From: Suipraeoptans intestinalis
GTDB taxonomy: Bacteria; Bacillota; Clostridia; Lachnospirales; Lachnospiraceae
Assembly: GCF_009696485.1 (NCBI RefSeq)
Contig: NZ_VULY01000018.1
Span: forward strand, 1,356,001 to 1,420,000
Length of the DNA stretch: 64,000 nucleotides
Direction: 5' to 3'
Shown here: positions 1-8,606 of the stretch, piece after piece
How positions within the stretch are numbered: position 1 is the stretch's first letter
Layout: every line of letters begins with the position of its first letter
Notes under the pieces: model-generated
Told to the model about the DNA's origin: nothing
The model's database searches: none
Seen by the model: only the letters and a program-made list of their open reading frames with translations
Translations under genes and position numbers: made by a program

Positions 1-359
1 TTGGCGTCTTTTGTTAAGCAATCCTTCAGATATCCCTTTGGCTGAGTCGGCTGGCTTTGCGTAAATGCCCGGTAGTATTTTCCAAAGCCGTTGCGCTGCA
101 GCTGCTTGTTTAAACTGGCGGCCGTCTGGGAGGTCAGGGCAAAAACAAGGATCCCTTCCACCGGCTGATCCAGGCGATGGATCACGCCGAGAAAAGGCTC
201 CCGTCCTGTCGGACGACTTTGTGCCAGATGATTTTTTAGGTGAAATTCCACGGTCATCTCGCCGATGCGACGGCTCTGGGTGGCCATGCCGGGCGGCTTT
301 TGACAAACCAGAATAGAGTCATCCTCATATAAAATAACAGGTTGATAAGAAGCTTTCAT
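1..359 (-). CDS. RluA-family pseudouridine synthase (partial, N-terminal 119 residues)
   Basis: The gene runs off the left edge, so only its first 119 codons are present. It reads MKASYQPVILYEDDSILVCQKPPG at the start (split here: MKASYQPVIL then YEDDSILVCQKPPG), the usual opening of RluA/RluD-type enzymes that isomerise uridine in rRNA or tRNA. The catalytic loop appears as IHRLDQPVEGILVFA; the family norm is HRLDxxTSG, so the catalytic Asp is kept and the following residues are unusual. The ATG at 359 is preceded by AAAGGA at a normal distance. The gene faces the same way as the HAD gene upstream of it. Target base cannot be told from the sequence. Confidence 0.8.
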   Translation of the reverse strand, partial: MKASYQPVILYEDDSILVCQKPPGMATQSRRIGEMTVEFHLKNHLAQSRPTGREPFLGVIHRLDQPVEGILVFALTSQTAASLNKQLQRNGFGKYYRAFTQSQPTQPKGYLKDCLTKDA

Positions 360-413
360 AAAATGTCCTTTCAGATTCAGGTGAAAAGCGGTTTAAGCCG
401 TGCAAAGACTGCT

Positions 414-1208
414 CTACCGGTTCCGGGCAGGCAGGCTGTCCAGCAGATCCCGGAGGACGTTTTCCACAGAGTCAGTGATATGGGTGGCGTATTTTCGGAT
501 GCCCTCTGCACCACTTGCCATGGCATAGCTGGTGCCGGCAAACTGGAGCAGCTCTTTGTCGTTGTACTCATCGCCAAAGGCCATACATTCCTTAGGACGA
601 ATCCGGAGATAGTCTGTCAGACGGGCAAGGGCAGTTCCTTTATTGACGCCGATGGCGGCAAAGTCGATCCAGCCGGGGCCGGCGGTGACGACTCTCAGCC
701 GGGAGGAAAAAGAACGGTAGGATTGCTGAAATAAGGCTTCTGTGTCTGTGAAGTCACAAAAAGAGATCTTTAAAAAAGTTTCCTCCACCTGAGACAGGTC
801 CTCTACCGCGTAAATATTGGAACGGATCTCCTGCTGCATAAGGTGAAGGAACCCGTCACTTTTTGAATCCGTGTAGGCGCAGGATTCACAGGACAGCAGA
901 CAGCTGCAGTGGGGATAATTTCGGGAAAATCGAAACAGCTCCAGTCCCAGATCCCGGGGAATCTCCCCTTTTACCAAAACGGTTGCATTCTGAATGCATA
1001 AGGATCCGTTTTCTGCGATGTAGTAAATGTCGTCCCGAATCGGGGCAAAAAGCTGATGCAGGCTGTGCAGCTGCCTGCCGCTGGCCGCGGCAAATTGGAT
1101 CCCTCTTTCTTTCAACTCCATGATCAGAGGAAAAAGAGAAGGATCCAGTTGCTGGGCGCCATCCTTCAGCAGAGTGCCGTCCAGATCACTTACGATTAAT
1201 TTTATCAT
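414..1208 (-). CDS. Cof-type HAD-IIB hydrolase (sugar/nucleotide phosphatase)
   Basis: A 264-aa haloacid-dehalogenase phosphatase of the Cof subfamily, likely cytosolic and Mg-dependent. Motif I is DLDGTLL near residue 8, motif II is the ASGR segment near residue 43, the conserved Lys lies in VNKGTAL, and motif IV is FGDEYND, where the two acidic residues bind metal. The cap domain sits between motifs II and III, as in HAD-IIB enzymes, and the length is typical. The start at 1208 has AAGGAGG a few bases upstream. It is divergent from rpiB. These phosphatases are broad; the substrate is not predictable. Confidence 0.9.
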   Translation of the reverse strand: MIKLIVSDLDGTLLKDGAQQLDPSLFPLIMELKERGIQFAAASGRQLHSLHQLFAPIRDDIYYIAENGSLCIQNATVLVKGEIPRDLGLELFRFSRNYPHCSCLLSCESCAYTDSKSDGFLHLMQQEIRSNIYAVEDLSQVEETFLKISFCDFTDTEALFQQSYRSFSSRLRVVTAGPGWIDFAAIGVNKGTALARLTDYLRIRPKECMAFGDEYNDKELLQFAGTSYAMASGAEGIRKYATHITDSVENVLRDLLDSLPARNR

Positions 1209-1238
1209 AAAACCTCCTTGAAATCCTGATGTGTAAGG

Positions 1239-1267
1239 TTGTTATTTTGATACCAGCACATTATAAT
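1239..1267 (+). promoter_or_regulatory. sigma-A type promoter for rpiB
   Basis: TTGTTA at 1239-1244 and TATAAT at 1262-1267 are separated by 17 bp, about 40 bp upstream of the rpiB start. The -10 is perfect and the -35 matches in four of six positions. Confidence 0.65.
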
Positions 1268-1304
1268 ATAAAAAGAAACAAAGTGGAAGAGAGGAAGGAA
1301 GCCA

Positions 1305-1748
1305 ATGACAAAGATAGGAATCGGAAACGACCATGCAGGAGTAGAACTGAAACGGGAGATCACGCAGCATCTGCAGGATCAGGGATATGAAGTCTGGAAC
1401 TATGGAACGGATACAGAAGAAAGCTGCAGTTATTCGGATTATGGAAAAAAGGTGGCAAAGGCAGTGGTAAGCGGAGAAGTGGAGAAGGGGATCCTGATCT
1501 GCGGTACCGGGATCGGGATTTCGCTGGCGGCCAACAAGGTAAAGGGAATTCGGGCTGCCGTTTGTTCAGAGCCATGCTCGGCTAGGCTGTCCAAACAGCA
1601 CAACAACACAAACATCCTTGCCTTTGGAGCAAGGATCATCGGTCCGGAGATGGCGAAGATGATCGTGGATGAGTGGCTGGCAGCCGAATTTCAGGGAGGA
1701 CGGCATCAGGAAAGAGTGGATCTTCTGATGGCGATCGAAGAAGAATAG
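1305..1748 (+). CDS. rpiB: ribose-5-phosphate isomerase B
   Basis: A 147-aa RpiB/LacAB-family sugar-phosphate isomerase that interconverts ribose 5-phosphate and ribulose 5-phosphate (some members act on allose or galactose phosphates). Family marks are GNDHAG at the N-terminus (catalytic His near residue 10), the catalytic Cys in LICGTGIGIS, and the ARLSKQHNNTNIL segment that binds phosphate. Length is normal. It has its own promoter and an upstream GGAAGG ribosome site, and is followed by a HAD phosphatase. Nearby pentitol genes downstream would feed pentose phosphates into the same pathway, which fits the role. Confidence 0.92.
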   Translation: MTKIGIGNDHAGVELKREITQHLQDQGYEVWNYGTDTEESCSYSDYGKKVAKAVVSGEVEKGILICGTGIGISLAANKVKGIRAAVCSEPCSARLSKQHNNTNILAFGARIIGPEMAKMIVDEWLAAEFQGGRHQERVDLLMAIEEE

Positions 1749-1885
1749 AATAAAGACAGGAAAGACGGCGGCAAGTCGTCTTTTTTCTCTGCTGAGAGCT
1801 TTGCGGATGAGGGGAGCAGGAAGCAGACGGGAAAGAAGGCAGAAAGGAAACAGAAAGAACACAAACAAGCAGGAGGAAGAAAACA

Positions 1886-2512
1886 ATGGAAGCAGTGATA
1901 TTTGATTTGGATGGAACGCTGTGGGATTCTACAGAAGAGGTGGCCAGGGCGTGGAACGAGGTACTGGCAGGAAGGACGGACATTGCCAAAACGGTGACGC
2001 CAGAGGAATTGAAAGGAGAATTTGGGAAGCCGTTGCAGGAGATCATAGCCAACGTATTTCCTAAGATACAGGAAGAAGAAAGAGAATCCTTTACAGAGGC
2101 CATTTTGTCCTATCAGAACAAAAAGATGGAAGAGGCGGACTGCCTGCGATATCCGCACATGGAAGAAACGATACAGACCCTTAGTAAACAGTACCGGCTT
2201 TTTATCGTCAGCAACTGCCAGGCAGGGTATATAGAGGCCTTTCTGAAAAATACGGGGCTGGGAGAGTATATAACAGATTTTACCTGTCCGGGAGATACGG
2301 GCATGCTGAAGGCGGAAAATATCCGCTATATCATGAAAAAGCACCGGCTGCAAAGGGCAGTCTATGTGGGGGACACAAGAGGCGATGAGGCGGCATGCAA
2401 AGAGGCGGATATCCCAATGATCTATGCGGCGTATGGCTTTGGGTGGGTAGAAGATGCCCATGAACAGATCAGTGACCTGCAGGAGCTACAGGGAATATTA
2501 GACAAATTTTAA
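1886..2512 (+). CDS. HAD-IA family hydrolase (phosphoglycolate-phosphatase-like)
   Basis: A 208-aa HAD phosphatase with motif I DLDGTLWDS at residues 7-15, motif II in LFIVSNCQ (Ser and Asn), a conserved Lys in GMLKAENI and motif IV in VYVGDTRGDEAA. A helical cap lies between motifs I and II, as in phosphoglycolate phosphatase and beta-phosphoglucomutase relatives. An AGGAGG site precedes the ATG. It lies 137 bases after rpiB and is probably co-transcribed. A metabolite-repair or sugar-phosphate role is likely; the substrate is unknown. Confidence 0.85.
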   Translation: MEAVIFDLDGTLWDSTEEVARAWNEVLAGRTDIAKTVTPEELKGEFGKPLQEIIANVFPKIQEEERESFTEAILSYQNKKMEEADCLRYPHMEETIQTLSKQYRLFIVSNCQAGYIEAFLKNTGLGEYITDFTCPGDTGMLKAENIRYIMKKHRLQRAVYVGDTRGDEAACKEADIPMIYAAYGFGWVEDAHEQISDLQELQGILDKF

Positions 2513-2552
2513 AGAGAGTTTAGATAAAATTTAGACAAAATTATAACAAAAC

Positions 2553-2581
2553 TTGCAAAACGACAAAGGGTATGCTAAAAT
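2553..2581 (+). promoter_or_regulatory. sigma-A type promoter for ROK regulator 1
   Basis: TTGCAA at 2553-2558 and TAAAAT at 2576-2581 with a 17-bp spacer, in an AT-rich gap 50 bp before the ROK gene. Confidence 0.6.
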
Positions 2582-2632
2582 TAGAAAAACACTTAATTAA
2601 ACATTTTAATAAAGTGGATATCGGAGAACAGT

Positions 2633-3784
2633 ATGGGACCAGGTACAAATAATCTCCAAGTGAGAAAAATCAATCGAAACAGAGTATTTCGTTATATAAA
2701 CAGTGTAGAAAAAACATCGATGCCGGAGATCGCTTCCGCTCTTCGGATGAGCACTCCGACGGTGCTGGGAGTAGTAAAAGAACTGCTGAAGGAAGGGATC
2801 GTCGAAGAGGTGGGGGAGTTTGGCTCCACCGGAGGAAGAAAGGCCAAGGCCTATGCCGCCAGAAAAGATACCAGGTACAGCATAGGAGTGGATCTTACCA
2901 AAAACCATGTAGGGATCACATATACAGATTTTACACAGCAGGCCAAATGCCATGAGAGGGTGTACAAGCCATTTGAGGACACGGCAGACTACTTTCAGGA
3001 AGTGGCAAGGCTGATCCGGAAATTTGTGGAAGAAAACCAAATCGACCAGGACAAGATCCTGGGAATGGCCATGGCTGTGCCGGGGATCGTGGATGAAGAG
3101 CGGGGGATGATCACGGCGTCCCATGCTCTGGGGATCCATGGGGTATCCCTGGACAAATGGAAGGACTACCTTCCTTATCCCTGCAAATTTACCAACGACG
3201 CCAACGCCGCTGCCATTGCAGAGTGCGCCGTGTCGGACATCCAGGGCAATATGCTGTACCTTCTGCTGAGCAATACGGTAGGAGGAGCGGCGAGGATGCA
3301 GACCCTGAACGGAGGAGAAGGGTTAAAGCCCAGACTGTATCTGGGAGATAACTGGAGAAGCTGTGAATTTGGACATATGGTGATCCGTCCGGAGGGAAAC
3401 AGATGCTACTGCGGAAAGATCGGGTGTCTGGATACATATTGTTCTGCCCTGCGTTTGGCGGAACAGACAGAAGGAAACCTGGAGAGGTTTTTTGTGGAGA
3501 TGGAAGAGGGAAACGAAAAATACCGCAGGATCTTTGCAAAATACCTGGACGATCTGACCATTGCAGTGGATAATCTGCGGATGCAGTTTGACTGTCGGGT
3601 GATTCTGGGTGGGTACGTAGGATGTTATCTGGAGCCTTACATCCATGTTCTTCAGGAAAAGATGCGGGAAAGAGACATTTTCGGCTCTTCCGGAGATTAC
3701 GTCATGGCATGCAGATCCAGAAAAGAGGCATCCGCTCTGGGGGGCGCAGTTCTTGTGATGGAGGAATACCTGGAGTCGGTATAG
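2633..3784 (+). CDS. ROK-family transcriptional regulator (sugar/polyol repressor)
   Basis: A 383-aa XylR/NagC-like protein. Residues about 10-70 form a winged helix (TSMPEIASALRMSTPTVLGV), followed by an actin-like ROK sugar-kinase fold with GVDLTKNHVGI and the zinc-binding motif CYCGKIGCLDTYC near residue 260. In this family the sugar-binding domain controls DNA binding. It stands just before the polyol operon and a second ROK protein (9693-10823) of the same layout stands inside it, so it most likely regulates these genes. The ligand cannot be read from sequence. Start chosen on the GGAGAA upstream. Confidence 0.87.
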   Translation: MGPGTNNLQVRKINRNRVFRYINSVEKTSMPEIASALRMSTPTVLGVVKELLKEGIVEEVGEFGSTGGRKAKAYAARKDTRYSIGVDLTKNHVGITYTDFTQQAKCHERVYKPFEDTADYFQEVARLIRKFVEENQIDQDKILGMAMAVPGIVDEERGMITASHALGIHGVSLDKWKDYLPYPCKFTNDANAAAIAECAVSDIQGNMLYLLLSNTVGGAARMQTLNGGEGLKPRLYLGDNWRSCEFGHMVIRPEGNRCYCGKIGCLDTYCSALRLAEQTEGNLERFFVEMEEGNEKYRRIFAKYLDDLTIAVDNLRMQFDCRVILGGYVGCYLEPYIHVLQEKMRERDIFGSSGDYVMACRSRKEASALGGAVLVMEEYLESV

Positions 3785-4034
3785 CGCCGGGAAGGGACGT
3801 CGGGAGTATCCGGTGGGGATCCGGGATCCGGAAAAACGTCTGCAAATGATAATAAAATAACATTATGCAAAATAAACGAAAACCGAAAAATGATTTTGGC
3901 GGATATTACGTCTTGCACAACAGGGTTCTGCAGAATATAATGCAAGATATAAAAATTACATTTATAAAACACATTTACAAAACTGGTTGCAAATCAACAA
4001 CCTGGATGATTGTTGATGCGAGAAGGAGGAAACT

Positions 4035-4811
4035 ATGGGTATCATTGAAAAAATGCGGCTGGACGGGAAGGCGATCTACGTTACAGGCGGAGCAAGCGGC
4101 ATCGGAAAAGCAGCATCCTATGGATTTGCAGAGGCAGGAGCAGACGTGGCAATCGTTGACATCAACCTGGAAGGAGCCAGGAAGGTGGCGGAGGAAATCG
4201 CACAGGCTACAGGATCCAAGACCATTGCCATTCAGGCGGATGTGACCAATCCGGAAGAGGTAGAAGCCATGGTGGCAAAGGTGGTGGAAACTTACGGAAA
4301 ACTGGACGCCTGCTACAACAATGCGGGGATCGCAGTAAACGCTCCGGCAGAAGAGATGACCTTTGAACAGTGGAAGAAAGTGATCGACATCAACCTGACG
4401 GGAGTGTACCTTTGCTCGACGGCGGCAGGACGCCAGATGCTGAAGCAGGGATACGGATCTATCATTAATACGGCATCCATGTCCGGACATATTGTGAATG
4501 TGCCGCAGCCACAGTGTGCATACAATGCCTCCAAGGCAGGCGTGATCATGCTGACCAAATCTCTGGCCATCGAGTGGGCAAAGAGAGGCGTGCGCGTCAA
4601 CTGTATCAGCCCCGGCTATATCGGGACGGAGTTGATCATGCAGGCAGAGAATCTGAAGCCGTTGATCGAAGTGTGGAACGGTATGGCGCCCATGGGAAGA
4701 CTTGGCAAGCCGGAAGAGCTTCAGTCGGTGCTGGTATATTTGGCAGGCGACAGCAGTACCTTTACCACCGGCTCGGACATTGTGGTGGATGGAGCGTTTA
4801 CCTGTTTCTAA
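4035..4811 (+). CDS. short-chain dehydrogenase/reductase (probable polyol dehydrogenase)
   Basis: A 258-aa classical SDR. The nucleotide-binding motif TGGASGIG lies at residues 17-24, NNAG near 93, and the active-site Ser and YNASK (Tyr and Lys) near residues 148-167. An Asp after the second strand (VDINLEGA) favours NAD over NADP. It leads the cluster and has a strong AGGAGG site. With a sugar ABC transporter, a zinc dehydrogenase and an FGGY kinase following, oxidation of a pentitol or hexitol to a ketose is the likely reaction. The 250-bp AT-rich gap before it probably holds the ROK operator, but I could not define one. Confidence 0.85.
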   Translation: MGIIEKMRLDGKAIYVTGGASGIGKAASYGFAEAGADVAIVDINLEGARKVAEEIAQATGSKTIAIQADVTNPEEVEAMVAKVVETYGKLDACYNNAGIAVNAPAEEMTFEQWKKVIDINLTGVYLCSTAAGRQMLKQGYGSIINTASMSGHIVNVPQPQCAYNASKAGVIMLTKSLAIEWAKRGVRVNCISPGYIGTELIMQAENLKPLIEVWNGMAPMGRLGKPEELQSVLVYLAGDSSTFTTGSDIVVDGAFTCF

Positions 4812-4879
4812 CAGAATGGTTCAGTCTAAAGGATAGCTAAAGCGAAAGCTATAAAATAAAAAATTTAGGAGGAGCGATT

Positions 4880-5893
4880 ATGAAGAAAAAAGTGTTAAGT
4901 GTGATCTTAAGCGTTGCGATGGTAGCCGCATTGCTGGTAGGTTGTACGACAAAGTCCCCGGTGAAGGAAGACGAGAAGGACGCAGAAAAGAAGGACAGCT
5001 ACAAGGTGGGAGTAACCATTCAGTCATTGGAGAATGACTACTGGGCAGGCGTATTCGGAGAAGTAGAAAAAATGCTCAAGGACAAAGGATGGGACTATAC
5101 GATCGTAGATTGTAAGGACAACTCTGCTACACAGATCAGCCAGATCGAAAACTTTATCACAGCAGGATGCGACCTGATCATGGTACATCCGTCTGACCCG
5201 GATGCGGTAGAAGACGTTTGCAAGCAGGCGCTGGACGCAGGCGTGAAGGTAATGTGCTGGGATGACAAGATGGAAAACACCACAGCAAACTGGGTATTGG
5301 ACAACACTGAGCTGGGAATCACCATTGCAAAGCCGGCGGCAGATTTTATCAATGAGCACTATTCTGCAGACAACAAAGCAGAGGTATGTGTAATCGGCTA
5401 TCCGCAGACACCGATCCTTCTGGAAAGAGAGAACGGTATCCTGGAAGGACTGAAAGGCGCAGAAGGCAAGTATGAAGTAGTTGCACAGATCGAGGGACTG
5501 GAAGCAAATGACGCACAGACCAACGTAGAGACGGTACTTCAGGCACATCCCAACTGTAAAGTGTTTGTAACCATCGGAGCAGGATCTGATATCGGAGCAA
5601 ACCAGGCGCTTCTGACAAAATACAACGGAAATATTCCGGAAGACTGCGGTATCTTCTCCGGTGATGCAACAGAGCAGCAGATGAGAGCCATTAAGAGCGG
5701 AAAAGAAGCTTCCAATACGACCGTTGGATTTGAAGGATCCAACACAAGAACAGCAAAAGCTTGTGTGGGTATGTATGAAAAGATCCTGAACGGAGACGAC
5801 TTCTCCGGAGAGAAACACAATATCTTCAGACCATTTGTAGTCATCAATGCAGACAATGTAGATGAATACCTGGCAGATTATGACAAGAAGTAA
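4880..5893 (+). CDS. sugar ABC transporter substrate-binding lipoprotein (CUT2/RbsB type)
   Basis: A 337-aa periplasmic-binding-protein homologue tethered to the membrane. The signal peptide covers residues 1-22 and ends in the lipobox LVGC, followed by a charged linker. The mature part is a type-1 (RbsB-like) fold with YKVGVTIQSLENDYW at its start and DAQTNVETVLQAHPNCK in the hinge region. It is 68 bases after the SDR gene and before the ATPase and permease of the same transporter. The ligand is probably a pentose or sugar alcohol, judged from the enzymes beside it. Confidence 0.9.
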   Translation: MKKKVLSVILSVAMVAALLVGCTTKSPVKEDEKDAEKKDSYKVGVTIQSLENDYWAGVFGEVEKMLKDKGWDYTIVDCKDNSATQISQIENFITAGCDLIMVHPSDPDAVEDVCKQALDAGVKVMCWDDKMENTTANWVLDNTELGITIAKPAADFINEHYSADNKAEVCVIGYPQTPILLERENGILEGLKGAEGKYEVVAQIEGLEANDAQTNVETVLQAHPNCKVFVTIGAGSDIGANQALLTKYNGNIPEDCGIFSGDATEQQMRAIKSGKEASNTTVGFEGSNTRTAKACVGMYEKILNGDDFSGEKHNIFRPFVVINADNVDEYLADYDKK

Positions 5894-5915
5894 GAAGAAA
5901 TAACAGATCGTAAGT

Positions 5916-5937
5916 GGAGGCGGCTTTGTCCGCCTCC
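5916..5937 (+). promoter_or_regulatory. intercistronic stem-loop in the transporter operon
   Basis: GGAGGCGG at 5916-5923 and CCGCCTCC at 5930-5937 form a perfect 8-bp stem with a 6-nt loop. There is no T-run after it, so it is more likely an mRNA-stability or partial-termination hairpin that lets the binding protein be made in excess of the ATPase. It ends two bases before an ATG at 5939, which argues for the later ATPase start at 5963. Confidence 0.7.
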
Positions 5938-5962
5938 AATGAATATAAAACGGGAGAACGGT

Positions 5963-7471
5963 ATGAGTGAAGAATACGTATTGCAGCTACAGCACATAAG
6001 AAAAGAATATCCGGGCGTTGTAGCGTTGAAAGATGTTTCCCTGGAACTGAAAAAGGGAGAAATTCTTGCGTTGATCGGGGAAAATGGAGCAGGAAAATCC
6101 ACGTTGATCAAGACGTGTTCCGGAGCAGTGATCCCCACATCAGGAAAAATCATCGTAAATGGAAGAGAATATGACAGTATGACCCCGCAGCTGGCGGCAG
6201 AAAACGGGATCGCCATCATCTATCAGGAGTTTAATAATGTGGCGGAACTGTCGGCAGCAGAAAACCTGTTTTTGGGAAGACCCATCCGAAAAGGGATTAT
6301 CGTAGACAAGGCGGCGATGGAAAGAGAGGCGGAAAAGGCCTTTGCCCAGCTGCACATCAAGATCAATCCCAAAACACTCATGAAAAACCTGACGGTAGGC
6401 TATCAGCAGATGGTGGAGATCGCAAAAGCGATCCAGCAAAATGCAAAGGTGCTGATCATGGACGAGCCGTCTGCGCCTCTGACCAGCGCAGAGGTGGAAA
6501 GCATGTTTGAAGTGGTGGAGAGACTGAGGAAAGACGGGATCTCTATCATCTATATTTCCCACAGACTGGAAGAGATCTATCGGCTGTCCGACAGGATCGT
6601 GGTGCTAAGAGACGGGGAATATATCAAGACGCTGATCACAAAAGAAAGCCAGGTGGAGGAACTGATCCATCTGATGGTGGGAAGAGAGCTGACAGAATCC
6701 TATCCCCCCAGAGAAAACTGTATCGACCACAAGAATGTGGTTTTGGAACTGAAGCATGTTACAGGGAACGGTGATGAAGATATCAGCCTGAAGCTCCATA
6801 AAGGGGAGATCCTGGGCCTGGGAGGCCTGGTGGGCGCCGGGCGGACAGAGCTGGCGCAGCTGATCTTTGGAGCGGCCAAGAAAAAATCAGGGCAGATTTT
6901 CTTCAATGGAAAAGAAATCAACCCGAAAAGTCCAAGGGAAGCAATAGATCTGGGAATCGCGCTGGTTCCGGAGGATCGTAAGCGGCATGGAGCTATGCTT
7001 GGGATATCCATCAAAAACAATATCAACATGCCGATTTATGAGAGAAATTCAACATTGGGCGTCATTCATTCCAAAAAAGAGATGGAGGTTGCCCAAAGAT
7101 ATAAAGAGGATCTTGCCATCAAAACCCCTTCGCTGCATCAGCTGGTGAAAAACCTGAGCGGAGGAAATCAGCAGAAGGTGATCCTGGCAAGATGGATGGC
7201 GGCAAATTCCCAGCTGGTGATTTTTGATGAACCTACCAGAGGGATCGACGTGGGAGCCAAGTATGAGATCTACAAATTAATGAATGAGCTGGTAGAAAAA
7301 GAGGGCAAGACGATTCTGCTGATCTCGTCGGAGATGGAAGAGCTGATGGGGATGTCGGACAGGATTATCGTGCTGGCAGAGGGCAAGATGACCGGGGAGC
7401 TGGAAAAAGGTGAGTTTGACCAGAGCACCATTATGGCATTTGCGTCAGCAGCAGAAATCAAGGAGGTTTAA
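5963..7471 (+). CDS. sugar ABC transporter ATP-binding protein (two ABC domains, RbsA-like)
   Basis: A 502-aa CUT2-family ATPase energising sugar import. The first domain has an intact Walker A (GENGAGKST, near residue 38) and Walker B LIMDEPSAPL, with a loose signature (LTVGYQQM). The second has a degenerate P-loop (GLVGAGRTEL) but a full signature LSGGNQQK and FDEPTRGIDVG. This asymmetry is normal in RbsA/MglA proteins. I start at 5963 because GGAGAA lies eight bases upstream, while the in-frame ATG at 5939 directly abuts a stem-loop that hides its only Shine-Dalgarno site. The permease follows after six bases. Confidence 0.9.
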   Translation: MSEEYVLQLQHIRKEYPGVVALKDVSLELKKGEILALIGENGAGKSTLIKTCSGAVIPTSGKIIVNGREYDSMTPQLAAENGIAIIYQEFNNVAELSAAENLFLGRPIRKGIIVDKAAMEREAEKAFAQLHIKINPKTLMKNLTVGYQQMVEIAKAIQQNAKVLIMDEPSAPLTSAEVESMFEVVERLRKDGISIIYISHRLEEIYRLSDRIVVLRDGEYIKTLITKESQVEELIHLMVGRELTESYPPRENCIDHKNVVLELKHVTGNGDEDISLKLHKGEILGLGGLVGAGRTELAQLIFGAAKKKSGQIFFNGKEINPKSPREAIDLGIALVPEDRKRHGAMLGISIKNNINMPIYERNSTLGVIHSKKEMEVAQRYKEDLAIKTPSLHQLVKNLSGGNQQKVILARWMAANSQLVIFDEPTRGIDVGAKYEIYKLMNELVEKEGKTILLISSEMEELMGMSDRIIVLAEGKMTGELEKGEFDQSTIMAFASAAEIKEV

Positions 7472-7477
7472 TGGATT

Positions 7478-8425
7478 ATGAATAACAAAGTATTGTATCA
7501 CATCAAGGATAAGGCGATCTGGGTGGTGTTTGTTCTGCTGTTTATCGCGTTTACCATCGCAAATCCAAGATTTATCACACCCAACAACCTGATCACCATT
7601 GCGCGTCAGGTTTCCATGTACGGAATCGCATCCATCGGTATGACCTTTGTCATCCTTCTGGGAGGGATCGATCTGGCGACCGGTTCTATCATTACCTTTG
7701 TAAATATCCTGTGTGCGTATTTCATGGTGCATAACGGACTGAATATGTATGTGGCCATCCTGCTTTCCCTGGTGGTTGCCACACTGATCGGAACGCTGAA
7801 CGGATTTATGGTATCTACGGTGGGAATGCCGGCGCTGATCGCAACCTTTGCAACGCAGACGATCTTTGCGGGACTTGCCTACCTTCTCAGTGGCGGAAGC
7901 CCCATCAACGGGTTTACCGAGAAGTTTAAAATGATCGGACAGGGGTACGTAGGTCCCATTCCGGTCCCGGTCATCATTATGATCATCTGCTTTGCCGTGG
8001 GAAGCTTCATTTTGAACAAGACGTATTTCGGACGGTACTTCTACGCCGTAGGAGGAAATGAGGAAGCTGCCCAGCTGTCCGGGATCCGTGTAGGGCGTGT
8101 AAAATATCTGGTATACTCTCTTTCCGGCCTGTTTGCCGGTCTGGCAGGGATCGTAATGCTTTCCAGAACCAACTCGGGTCAGCCGACCGCCGGGATCGGA
8201 TACGAGTTCGACGTGATCACCTGCGTGGTTTTGGGTGGCGTGTCGGTAACCGGAGGATTTGGAAAGCTTTCTAATGTTATCGCAGGTGTTTTGATCATCG
8301 GAGGGCTGACCAACGGAATGGTGCTGATGAACGTAAGCTCCTACACTCAGATGGTGGTAAAAGGACTGGTGCTTGCATTCGCTGTAGGATTTGACTGTAT
8401 CCAGAAGCGGAAACATTCCAACTAA
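7478..8425 (+). CDS. sugar ABC transporter permease (RbsC-like)
   Basis: A 315-aa integral membrane protein with eight to ten hydrophobic segments. It carries the family signatures GMTFVILLGGIDLATGSI (a CUT2 hallmark) near residue 60 and VVLGGVSVTGGFG near residue 250. It would form a homodimer served by the single two-domain ATPase encoded just upstream. A GGAGG site lies before the ATG. It is the last gene before a terminator, so binding protein, ATPase and permease form one transcription block with the SDR. Confidence 0.9.
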   Translation: MNNKVLYHIKDKAIWVVFVLLFIAFTIANPRFITPNNLITIARQVSMYGIASIGMTFVILLGGIDLATGSIITFVNILCAYFMVHNGLNMYVAILLSLVVATLIGTLNGFMVSTVGMPALIATFATQTIFAGLAYLLSGGSPINGFTEKFKMIGQGYVGPIPVPVIIMIICFAVGSFILNKTYFGRYFYAVGGNEEAAQLSGIRVGRVKYLVYSLSGLFAGLAGIVMLSRTNSGQPTAGIGYEFDVITCVVLGGVSVTGGFGKLSNVIAGVLIIGGLTNGMVLMNVSSYTQMVVKGLVLAFAVGFDCIQKRKHSN

Positions 8426-8453
8426 AAAGAACGAAAAAAGAAAAGGATCTTAC

Positions 8454-8493
8454 AGAAAACTTGACAAGAAAGAACATTGTCAGGTTTTCTTTG
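8454..8493 (+). terminator. rho-independent terminator after the permease gene
   Basis: A 13-bp stem of AGAAAACTTGACA (8454-8466) with TGTCAGGTTTTCT (8478-8490), one G-U pair, then a short T-rich tail. Confidence 0.6.
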
Positions 8494-8606
8494 CTCCTGG
8501 GGAAAATTTTGCGGATCTCGGGAAAAATATGCGTCAGATTATGGAGTAATTTTGAAAAATACAGTATGATAGGAACAGGAAAAAGCTGGAAAAAAAGGAG
8601 ATGTAT

